Part shown: positions 21,301-25,589 of the stretch, piece by piece
Position numbering within the stretch: position 1 is the stretch's first letter
How the letters are laid out: every line of letters starts with the position of its first letter
Assembly: GCF_003590875.1 (NCBI RefSeq)
Contig: NZ_QYUN01000003.1
Location: forward strand, 372,001-436,000
From: Noviherbaspirillum cavernae
GTDB taxonomy: Bacteria > Pseudomonadota > Gammaproteobacteria > Burkholderiales > Burkholderiaceae_D
Direction: 5' to 3'
DNA: 64,000 nucleotides
Program-made: the position numbers and the translations under genes
Notes under the pieces: generated by a model
Databases searched by the model: none
What the model was told of the DNA's origin: nothing
What the model saw: the letters and a program-made list of their open reading frames with translations, nothing else

Positions 21301-22662
21301 CGCGCCGGCGGCAGTTCCCCCAACCGTGTTTCCCTCGGAAGCAAGCAAAATACCGTTGCCCCCGTTACCCAGTGCATTTAGCCCAGCGGCATTCGTGCCA
21401 ATGTAATTTCCCTGGATGAGATTGGCGCCTGAGCTGACACGGATACCGTTCACTCCATTGCCGGAGATGATGTTGCGGGCTGCGGCTGTTGTGCCGCCGA
21501 TGGTATTGTTCGTGCCCGAAACAGAGATGCCAGCATTAAGGTTGCCCAAAGCGCTGGCACCAGTCTTGTTCGTCCCGATGTAGTTACCCTGGATGGTGAC
21601 ATTGGACGTATCGGTCAGCGTAATGCCATTGTTTTTGAACTGATTGATGACGAAGCCCTTGATGATGCTGCCAGATGCTCCTGATGTAAGAGAAAGGCCA
21701 TCTGCCCCGGAGCCGGCGTTGATGCCGATCAGTTCGATCAGCGGCACGCTGCCATATCCCGTTTGCGTCGTCGCATCCAGAGTCACCTGATAGACGATTG
21801 TGGGCAACGCACTCGACAACGTGATGCTCTTCGCGCCGCTGCCAACGCTGAACGTGATGATATCCGCGCCGGAACTGGCATTGGCATTGATGATCGCCTG
21901 CCGCAACGAACCGGCACCGGCGTCGTTCGTGTTGGTGACCGCGTAGGTGGCGAGCACGCCATTGAACCACGCCTGCTCCGCCGCGTTCAGCGCCAATGCG
22001 GATTCGATATGCCCGGCCGCGTATTCCAGTTTCCAGTCGCCGCCGTCGGCTGTCGCACCGGTCAAATCGGTGCTGGCATTGACATCGGCGCCCGTCAACT
22101 GACTCAGCGCCGCAACGAAATCGCGTCCGCCCTGATCGGCGGCGACATCGCAGCCGTACAGCAGAATGTCGCCGTCGGCCGTCAGCGCATTGCCCCACTT
22201 CGACACGGCGACGGCATTCGCCAGCAGGCTGTCGCTGTTCAGGCGCGCATCGCCGATCCGCAGTTCGCCGGATGCGCCGTGCGAGATGATGTGCACCGCA
22301 TCGAGGTCCTGATACCTGCCAAGGATTTCAGCGATCTGCGCAATGCCGTCCGTGCCGGCGGCGATGACGTAGACATCCAGCGTACGCGCATCGCCCTTGT
22401 CCGCGACGATCCGTTTCGCGATGTCGTCGCCCTGCTCGACAGCCGCATCGATGAACACGACTTCATGCCGCTGCTGCGTCTGGCTGCCGCTGGCGGCAGT
22501 CGTCGCCTGCACCTGCGCCGCAAGCGGTGCGGAGGTGGCGGCAATACCCTCTTGCGGCGCGCCGATTCCGCCCGTCACCAGCAGCGATGCATCGGCGGAA
22601 TAGAGTATGCGCGGCTCAAGCGCTTCAACGACGAGCGGAGCGGAACGGCGTCTGCGGGACAT
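6379..22662 (-). CDS. Giant LEPR-XLL surface protein with DUF4347, beta-helix and cadherin-like repeats
   Basis: 5,427 residues from ATG 22662, with a strong Shine-Dalgarno seven bases upstream. Layout: residues 1-30 have Arg-rich MSRRRRS and LEPRILYSAD (15-24), the LEPR-XLL motif of large surface proteins. ~67-236 is DUF4347, with HIISHG (124-129) and LLYGCD (167-172). Three right-handed beta-helix regions (~240-910, ~1016-1520, ~1627-2925) each open with VTNTNDAGAGSLRQAII and are built of N-Y-I-G-T-N-A-A-G-like turns. Each is followed by a cadherin-type domain (~914-1015, ~1521-1626, ~2930-3040). ~3040-5190 holds 18 repeats of ~119 residues beginning NDAPSG. ~5190-5427 is an Asp/Pro-rich linker, two hydrophobic stretches (~5350-5390) split by RK, and an acidic tail. 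No Sec signal peptide, RTX repeats or LPXTG. Probably a cell-surface adhesin; the export route is inferred from its neighbours. Confidence 0.93.
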   Translation of the reverse strand: MSRRRRSAPLVVEALEPRILYSADASLLVTGGIGAPQEGIAATSAPLAAQVQATTAASGSQTQQRHEVVFIDAAVEQGDDIAKRIVADKGDARTLDVYVIAAGTDGIAQIAEILGRYQDLDAVHIISHGASGELRIGDARLNSDSLLANAVAVSKWGNALTADGDILLYGCDVAADQGGRDFVAALSQLTGADVNASTDLTGATADGGDWKLEYAAGHIESALALNAAEQAWFNGVLATYAVTNTNDAGAGSLRQAIINANASSGADIITFSVGSGAKSITLSSALPTIVYQVTLDATTQTGYGSVPLIELIGINAGSGADGLSLTSGASGSIIKGFVINQFKNNGITLTDTSNVTIQGNYIGTNKTGASALGNLNAGISVSGTNNTIGGTTAAARNIISGNGVNGIRVSSGANLIQGNYIGTNAAGLNALGNGGNGILLASEGNTVGGTAAGAGNLVSGNGSYGIYVNAGNNLIQGNYIGTDDTGKNALGNVGYGIWLAIGSNNTVGGTAAGAGNLISGNKTDGVFITSSNNTVQGNYIGVDVTGSVALGNAGNGIVIHGSSNTIGGATESARNIISGNGKAGVTLPSAGTPNNTIQGNYIGLNATGTAAIGNDAQGIYIEGNGGNTITGNVVSGNDTRGIEIKGGIGNILKGNLIGLNAAGTAAIGNGSFGIYLYGGANTTTIGGSAAGEGNTVVASGSDGIKINGSSGIVIQGNYIGTNAAGNSGLGNARQGIYLEDNASNNLIGGTGAGQGNIIAYNTISGIAASSTGISGNRILANSIYSNGNLGIDLNDDGVTPNDMGDADGGPNKLLNFPVLTSAIPVAGTVTVSGTFNSTASRNYRIEFFANNSKDASGNGEGQIYLGYIEVTTDNAGNATISFSKSGLTVGQWISATATDLTSNDTSEFAADAIVNNPPVITSNGGGSSAAVSVAENTTAVTTVTATDADGNTLSFSISGGADAAKFAIDNATGALSFISAPNHEAPTDANGDNIYVVQVRVSDGNGGTFSQTINVTVTDVGSIVTNTNDAGAGSLRQAIIEANEHAGLDTITFNIGSGTQSISLQSALPYITDQVIIDGTSQTGYANAPIIVLNGASAGTSANGLTLLSGASGSTIKGLVINRFNGYAIDLNGTANVTIQSNYLGTDATGMIGYGGGGGIYLHSGNSYTTIGGSTAGAGNVISGNGVGIAIDAASNTTIKGNFIGVSAAGGALTSGSNGFGIMFAGGTNTTIGGTTAAERNVISGNLYGIVGAGISGTSITGNYFGTNATGTSAVANGVAIMLSGDSGTIIGSATAGGGNVISGNGTGIHIADSSGAVILGNRIGTNASGAGALGNSGDGIHVENGSAVGNNLTIGGTTAQAANTIAWNGGKGVNNVNGTGISILGNAIHSNAGLGIDLGNDGVTANDAGDADSGANDLQNFPVLTGATISGSDINITGTFNGMASRTYRIEFFANTDKDALGNGEGQIYLGYATVTTNASGNASFSVNLAGATPGKWWISATATDNSTKNTSEFAADVQATNTPVITSNGGGASAAVSMEENTTAVTTVTATDADGDTLVFSISGGADASKFTIDSSTGALKFVAAPNHEAPTDANGDNVYVVIVRVSDGSRTTTQTISITVTDVGCIVTNTNDAGAGSLRQAIIEANEHIGLDTITFNIGAGGLQSISLLSALPAITDQVIIDGTSQAGYVNVPIIELNGASAGASANGLYLISGASGSVIKGFVINRFGNDGILINGASNVTIQNNYIGTNAAGTAASANGNDGIGLASSNNNLIGGTTAAARNVISGNTSNGIDVDGGSSNNTIQGNYIGVNAAGTAALGNGSRGVYIRASASNNLVGGTAAGAGNVISGNSSHGIGIFNADTNNVQGNTIGLNAAGTAIIGNGDSGIYINGTSTNNTIGGTVVAARNVISGNKNGVNIASSGNLVQGNYIGTDKTGTLDLGNDLDGIQIYASANNNIIGGTAAGAGNLISGNNGNGISINAASGTIVQGNLVGTNAGGNAAIANGNYGLYLLNASGNSIGGSVAGARNVISGNVADGIRLAGATGNTVQGNYIGTDRTGTLDLGNGAAGIGLSGSATGNLIGGSTAGERNIISGNSDDGIVIINSASAIITGNYIGTDAAGTVAVANGRHGINIGGTGVSRVGGILAGEGNLISGNANDGIRINGVNGVKVQGNFIGTNAAGTASVANGGNGVDITGGASANVIGGTTAAERNIISGNTSHGIYIQNNSNNNLVQGNYIGVDVSGNNVLKNNNRGIQISASSNNTIGGTAAGAGNVISGNGYGVQISDGNGNIIQGNHIGTNAAGNAVLGNTNSGVNITGTSAGNTIGGTTAAARNIISGNTDGILLSAAGNTIQGNYIGTDASGMLDLGNTNRGIRVIIGGNDNTIGGTAAGAGNLISGNGGAGIEITTATGTTIQGNIIGTNKNGNGALANGTHGISLINNSNTTIGGSTAGARNLISGNAVNGIQLSDSDNNTIQGNYIGIDAAGTAKLANGDSGIYLQSGSSGNLLGGTAAGAGNVISGNVNGLVLDGSSGNTIQGNYIGTNAAGTGGVRNDARGIWIRASSNNNVIGGAVAGARNVVSANTYSGIEIQSSTGTSILGNYIGVDKNGTAALGNGQSGIYVNGASANTTIGDASGGGNVISGNGQSGIALDGGTGNLIKGNIIGLNANGTAVLANGNNGILIRNHADNNTIGGSSSGEGNVIAGNSFDGIRISASSGIVIQGNHIGTNAAGDAGLGNARTGIFVDEGATGNLIGGTAAGQGNVIAQNTLQGIATAWNAVSGNRFLGNAIHSNGGIGIDLGNDGVTANDAGDGDAAGNGNGLQNFPVLAGAYVMGANTTILGSFNSTPSRTYRIEIYANASKDASGNGEGKIYIGYVDVTTDASGNASLSFTLTGISAGQWISATATDLTTNETSEFAVDVLAVPNDAPVITSNGGGASAAVTAYENGTTATIVTATDANGDTPTYTIIGGADGAKFAIDSATGALRFIAASDFEMPTDADGDNVYVVQVSVSDGKGGMATQTLSITVANVNEAPSGADRTVSVNEDASYIFGAADFGFSDASDSPANALLSVKITSLPTAGSLTLNGAAVTAGQFISVADINAGGLVFTPAANAHGANYAVFTFQVRDNGGTAPGVDLDPTARSFTFHVASVNDAPSGANNTLTIDEDGSHTFGTTDFGFGDIDGNALLSVKITSLPTAGSLTLNGSAVAAGQFISVADIAAGLLKFTPAANAHGANYASFTFQVQDNGGTLNGGVDLDPTPRSFTFHVASVNDAPSGANNTLTIDEDGSHTFGTTDFGFGDIDGNALLSVKITSLPTAGSLTLNGSAVAAGQVISVADIAAGLLKFTPAANAHGANYASFTFQVRDNGGTLNGGVDLDPTPRSFTFHVASVNDAPSGANNTLTIDEDGSHTFGTTDFGFGDIDGNALLSVKITSLPTAGSLTLNGSAVAAGQVISVADIAAGLLKFTPAANAHGANYASFTFQVQDNGGTANGGVDLDPTPRSFTFHVTAVNDAPSGTGNTLTIDEDATHIFTAADFGFADIDGNALLSVKITSLPTAGSLTLNGSAVTAGQFISVADIAAGLLKFTPAANAHGANYASFTFQVQDSGGTLNGGVDLDPTPRSFTFHVTSVNDAPSGTGNTLTIDEDGSHTFGTTDFGFGDIDGNALLSVKITSLPTAGSLTLNGSAVAAGQFISAADIAAGLLKFTPAANAHGANYASFTFQVRDDGGTPGADLDPTPRSFTFHVTAVNDAPSGTGNTLTINEDGTHIFTAADFGFADIDGNALLSVKITSLPTAGSLTLNGSAVTAGQFISAADIAAGLLKFTPAANAHGANYASFTFQVRDDGGTPGADLDPTPRSFTFHVTAVNDAPSGTGNTLTIDEDATHIFTAADFGFADIDGNALLSVKITSLPTAGSLTLNGSAVTAGQFISVADIAAGLLKFTPAANAHGANYASFTFQVQDSGGTLNGGVDLDPTARSVTFHVTAVNDAPSGANNTLTINEDGTHIFTAADFGFADIDGNSLLAVRITSLPTAGSLTLNGNVLQAGDVVTLAQLNGGLLKFTPAANAHGANYASFTFQVQDSGGTLNGGVDLDPTPRSFTFHVTSVNDAPSGTGNTLTIDEDATHTFSSTDFGFADIDGNALLSVKITSLPTAGSLTLNGSAVTAGQFISAADIAAGLLKFTPAANAHGANYASFTFQVQDSGGTLNGGVDLDPTARSVTFHVTAVNDAPSGANNTLTINEDGTHIFTAADFGFADIDGNALLSVKITSLPTAGSLTLNGSAVTAGQFISAADIAAGLLKFTPAANAHGANYASFTFQVRDDGGTPGADLDPTPRSFTFHVTAVNDAPSGTGNTLTIDEDGTHTFTAADFGFADIDGNSLLAVRITSLPTAGSLTLNGNVLQAGDVVTLAQLNGGLLKFTPAANAHGANYASFTFQVQDNGGTAPGADLDPTARSVTFHVTAVNDAPSGTGNTLTIDEDGTHTFTAADFGFADIDGNALLSVKITSLPTAGSLTLNGSAVAAGQFISAADIAAGLLKFTPAANAHGANYASFTFQVQDNGGTAPGADLDPTARSVTFHVTAVNDAPSGTGNTLTIDEDGTHIFTAADFGFADIDGNALLSVKITSLPTAGSLTLNGSAVAAGQFISAADIAAGLLKFTPAANAHGANYASFTFQVRDDGGTAPGADLDPTARSVTFHVTAVNDAPSGTGNTLTIDEDGTHTFTAADFGFADIDGNSLLAVRITSLPTAGSLTLNGSAVTAGQVISVADIAAGLLKFTPAANAHGANYASFTFQVQDSGGTLNGGVDLDPTPRSFTFHVASVNDAPSGTGNVVTVYENMSHVFTVADFGFSDSSDSPANGLLAIKITTLPTAGSLTLNGVAVTAGQFIDVADIAAGKLVFTPVANANGAGYAGFTFQVQDNGGTAGGDIDLDPTPRTITIDVREINHAPAGADNTVVVLEDNSYTFAVADFGFADPDGDALLAVRITNVPGTGTLTLNGLAVANGQVITAADIAAGKLKFTPAANAHGANYASFTFQVQDDGDVLNGGVDLDPTARTLTINVTPVNDAPSGADGTVATSEDVAYTFTVTDFGFADADGHALQAIRITTLPQAGTLTLNGVAVNAGDFITLADIKGGRLTFTPVKDASGAGYASFTFQVQDDGGTADGGVDLDPVARAMTVNVAEIKDASDLEDETATTPPDNNGNKPAIDLVDDKRNDAATTEKTGSTNAAAAGDGTVSHANVNPSGSNELAYHSAPAPSSVRVSQPVSDGESLLSEQHTVAISLDHLATLQRVAAKNGFALLVNADLRASDDGDNAIGRVSLADGMQTNTGVVSPQTIELAAAATTLGTVWMVVRKGALAASLLASMPAWVRLDPLPVLLASDDPPENEGDDGLDIADHMFSEAKGNTDMWSDEGRR
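7085..13545 (-). repeat. 18 tandem ~357-bp repeats coding cadherin-like domains
   Basis: The repeats lie inside the giant gene, each one domain starting with (N)DAPSG. Units 2-15 (about 8.2-13.2 kb) are nearly identical at DNA level; the outer units 1, 16, 17 and 18 are diverged. Short variant blocks move between units: NVLQAGDVVTLAQLNGG occurs in units 9 and 12 only, and FGTTDFGFGD in units 2, 3, 4 and 6. This points to gene conversion or unequal exchange. The copy number is likely to vary between strains and is at risk of misassembly. Confidence 0.9.
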
Positions 22663-22669
22663 GGGCTTG

Positions 22670-22676
22670 CCCTCCT
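22670..22676 (-). promoter_or_regulatory. Strong Shine-Dalgarno AGGAGGG before the giant gene
   Basis: AGGAGGG lies seven bases before ATG 22662, inside the 15-bp gap after the HlyD stop codon. It fixes the start of the giant protein and suggests that this gene is translated more strongly than its neighbours, which rely on 4-bp overlaps. Confidence 0.85.
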
Positions 22677-22677
22677 G

Positions 22678-23607
22678 TTACTGGGTCTTGGGCGGATTCT
22701 TCAATTCGTATGACAGCCGCCCCATGCGCGAGGCCTTGATGATGCCTTCGCGCCGATCGACCGGCGGCGCAACGGCAGCCGCTTTTTCCGCAGTCGGCGG
22801 TTTCTGCGTGCCGCCGAAATCGGCGAGGCAGCGCAATCCCGCCGGAATGCTGCGGTCCGGATTGGGCAGCGCCAGCCGCACGCGGAAGGTGTTGCTGGCG
22901 GCATCGATGACCTTGTCGATCAGGACCACCTTCGCGATCAGATTCCTGTCGCCGGTGATGTCGGTCTTGATGCTGACCGGTGCGCCCGGCTCGATCTGGC
23001 CGAACTGCGACAGCGGCAGAACGACTTCCACGCGCAGCGGATCGACCTTGGCGATGCGCACGATCGGTTCGCGCTCGACGCGTTCGCCTTCGGTGCGGTA
23101 GCGGTCGATCACGATGCCGGCAAACGGGCTGCGAATGCTGCGCTGGGCCAGTTGCGAACTCGACAGTGCCAGTTCATGCCGCGACACGCGCTGCGACTCC
23201 TGCGCCTGCATGACGCGGTTTTCCGCGATGCGTGCCTCGGCCTCCACCTGATCGACCGCCTCCTTCGAAATGAAGCCGACGTTGGCGAGGTTGCGTGCGC
23301 GCAGTGCCTTTGCCTGCGCGAGATCGTGCGATGCGATGGATGCCTTCAGGTCGGCTTCGGCCAGCGCACGGGCCGACGCGACGTTGACTGACGCACGCTC
23401 GATATCCGCCTTCAGGTAGGCCACCACTTGTCCGGCCTTGACGTAGTCGCCGCGCTCCACCGGGACCTTGTCGATGATGCCGATGCCCGGCGCACCCACC
23501 TCCGCCACCTTGTCCGGTTCGATCAGGCAGGCCAGCGGCGCTGCCGATGCCGCTGCTGCCGTGTATCCCGCCACCGCCAGCAGGATCGTCCATGTCGTCT
23601 TTGTCAT
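22678..23607 (-). CDS. Periplasmic HlyD/RND-type adaptor subunit
   Basis: 309 residues from ATG 23607. Upstream in-frame starts lie inside the SecA-like gene and give a non-protein-like N-terminus. A Sec signal peptide (MTKTTWTILLAVAGYTAAAASA) is followed by the first lipoyl half (VPVERGDYVKAGQVVAYLKA), a helical hairpin of ~90 residues rich in Ala/Glu/Gln, the second lipoyl half (SIRSPFAGIVIDRYRTEGE) and a beta-barrel domain. The C-terminal ~45 residues are Pro/Lys-rich. Membrane-fusion proteins of this fold form a periplasmic tube between an inner-membrane pump and an outer-membrane channel, but no TolC-like or pump gene lies nearby. It is separated by 38 bp from the SecA-like gene and by 15 bp from the giant gene, which supports a role in export of the giant protein. 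Confidence 0.88.
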   Translation of the reverse strand: MTKTTWTILLAVAGYTAAAASAAPLACLIEPDKVAEVGAPGIGIIDKVPVERGDYVKAGQVVAYLKADIERASVNVASARALAEADLKASIASHDLAQAKALRARNLANVGFISKEAVDQVEAEARIAENRVMQAQESQRVSRHELALSSSQLAQRSIRSPFAGIVIDRYRTEGERVEREPIVRIAKVDPLRVEVVLPLSQFGQIEPGAPVSIKTDITGDRNLIAKVVLIDKVIDAASNTFRVRLALPNPDRSIPAGLRCLADFGGTQKPPTAEKAAAVAPPVDRREGIIKASRMGRLSYELKNPPKTQ

Positions 23608-23645
23608 GCCTTGCCATCCAATCGTGTTCTGTCTGTTTGTGTTCT

Positions 23646-25589
23646 TTAATCGCTTGCGCCTGCAAAGGCCAGCTGCCGTTCCGTATGCCATGCGCGCAGG
23701 TAGTAGAACCATTGTTCGCGCCGCCGGTATCGCTCTCGCATCTTCTGTGCCGCCCGCGCCAGCAGCACGAAGCGGTACGGCAGTCCGTGCGCATCCTCGC
23801 GGCGTATGGCACGCAGCAGGCGTTCCGCGACAGCGGACAAGGGATCGAATCCATCGCCCATGCAGTAAAGATGCTCCACGCTCCCCGGCTCGCCCTGGCG
23901 CGCGCAGCGTCCGTAGAGCTGGCGGTCGATGCGCCGCGAATCGTTGGTCTGGCATACGATCACATGCAGACCGCCCAGCGCCGCCACGTTGTCGCCGAGC
24001 CGGATATCGGTGCCGCGTCCGGCCATGTTGGTGGAAACGGTCACTGCGCCGGCCTGCCCGGCCTTCGCCACGATGTCCGCTTCCTCGGCATCGAAACGCG
24101 CATTCAGCACCGCATGCGGCACGCCGGCACGCGACAGATGTTCTGACAAGACTTCGGAGTCGGCTACCGAATCGGTGCCGATGAGCAAGGGCCGCTGCTG
24201 CGTTCGCAAGGCCAGCGCCGTGTCCACCACATGGCGCCATTGCATCTCGCGGGTCGCGAACACGCGCGCCGGCATGATGGTGCGGCGGTTCGGCAAATGC
24301 AGCGGGATGCGCACGATCGGCAGGCCGTAGATGGCAAGCAGTTGTCCGCGCGCTTCATGCAAGGTGCCGCTGATGCCCGACACGCGCAGGTAGCGCGCGA
24401 AGAAGCGCTGAAACGTGGTTTGCGTCAGGGTCTGCTGCTCCTGCGTCAGCGGACAGTTCTCCCTGGTCTCGATCAGCTGATGCAGGCCCTGCGACCAGAC
24501 CCGCCCCTGCGCGGCGCGGCCCGTGGTTTCGTCGATGATGACAACGTGGTCGTCGCGCACCAGGTAGTTGCGCCCCTTCACGAAGAGGTGCTGCGCGGCC
24601 AGCGCCAGACCAAGCGTTTCCTCGCGACGGCGGCGCACGCGCCACGCACCTCCCATGTGCAGGGCGAGCGTGGCGGCATGCTCCTGTCCGGCTGCCGTCA
24701 GCGTCGCGCGCCGGTTGGCATGATCCAGCTTGAAGTGTTCGTCCGGCTTCAGTTTCGCGGCCAGAAACAGCGCCTGCCGGTAGAACGCCGATTGCTCGGC
24801 GTTCTCCACCCGGCCGCTCAGGATCAGCGGCATGCGCGCCTCGTCGATCAGCACGCTGTCGGCTTCGTCGATGATCGCCATGCACAGTCCGCGCAGGTTG
24901 CGCTCGGTCTGGCCGCTCGCCGCGCCAAGTTGATCGCGCAGGTGATCGAAGGTCAGTTCGCTGGCGGTGCAATACGTGATATCGCAGCGGTAGATGCGCG
25001 CACGGTCGCTGCCGGCGGTCGCTGCCGTGACCGCACCTGTCGTCAAGCCGAGCGTCTGAAACACCGGCGCGAGGGCGGCGGCATCGCGCGCGACGAGATA
25101 CTCGTTTGCCGTCACCACGTGCACCGGGATGCCGGCCATGGCGCCGGCGGCGGCGGCCAGTGCCACCGCGAGAGTCTTGCCCTCGCCGGTCTGCATTTCG
25201 ACCAGACGGCGGTCGAGCATCAACCAGCCAGCCAGCAGCTGCGAATCGTGCAGCGTGATGTTCATGTGGAAGCGCAGGCAGGCGTCGATCAGCGAGAAGC
25301 ATTCGGCCACCAGATGGCGCGTCATTCCTTCGACGGCAAATCGCGAACGCAGGCGTCGCGCGCTGGCAGACACGAACTCGATATCGCAGCCCTGCAATTG
25401 CTTGCGCTTCTCATGCACCGCATGGAGGAAACGCGCGCGCTCCCGCGCCGATGGTGCGCGCACGGCGAGCAGGCGGGCGCGCAGCAGTTCGGCGGCGTAC
25501 CACGTCCACGGACGGCGCGTCTGCGTCTGCTCCGGGTAGGGGCCGAAACGCACACCGGGGCGCGGAATCGGCACGACGTTCTGTTTCAC
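23646..25589 (-). CDS. Shortened SecA-like translocase ATPase
   Basis: 647 residues from GTG 25589, whose GTGA overlaps the stop of the protease gene (25586-25589). The SecA motor motifs are intact: Walker A MQTGEGKT (~132-139), IIDEADSVLIDEAR (from ~239), TNMAGRGTDI (~520-529) and DRQLYGRCARQGEPGS (~555-570). Housekeeping SecA is about 900 residues; this one ends soon after the second motor domain, with a short helical stretch (REDAHGLPYRFVLLARAAQKMRERY..) and no zinc-binding tail for SecB. It is therefore an accessory SecA-type ATPase and not the cell's SecA. Its place between a membrane protease/adaptor and the adaptor-giant pair suggests that it drives the giant protein through or to a membrane. 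Which channel it uses (SecYEG or the HlyD/M50 proteins) cannot be seen. Confidence 0.9.
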   Translation of the reverse strand: MKQNVVPIPRPGVRFGPYPEQTQTRRPWTWYAAELLRARLLAVRAPSARERARFLHAVHEKRKQLQGCDIEFVSASARRLRSRFAVEGMTRHLVAECFSLIDACLRFHMNITLHDSQLLAGWLMLDRRLVEMQTGEGKTLAVALAAAAGAMAGIPVHVVTANEYLVARDAAALAPVFQTLGLTTGAVTAATAGSDRARIYRCDITYCTASELTFDHLRDQLGAASGQTERNLRGLCMAIIDEADSVLIDEARMPLILSGRVENAEQSAFYRQALFLAAKLKPDEHFKLDHANRRATLTAAGQEHAATLALHMGGAWRVRRRREETLGLALAAQHLFVKGRNYLVRDDHVVIIDETTGRAAQGRVWSQGLHQLIETRENCPLTQEQQTLTQTTFQRFFARYLRVSGISGTLHEARGQLLAIYGLPIVRIPLHLPNRRTIMPARVFATREMQWRHVVDTALALRTQQRPLLIGTDSVADSEVLSEHLSRAGVPHAVLNARFDAEEADIVAKAGQAGAVTVSTNMAGRGTDIRLGDNVAALGGLHVIVCQTNDSRRIDRQLYGRCARQGEPGSVEHLYCMGDGFDPLSAVAERLLRAIRREDAHGLPYRFVLLARAAQKMRERYRRREQWFYYLRAWHTERQLAFAGASD

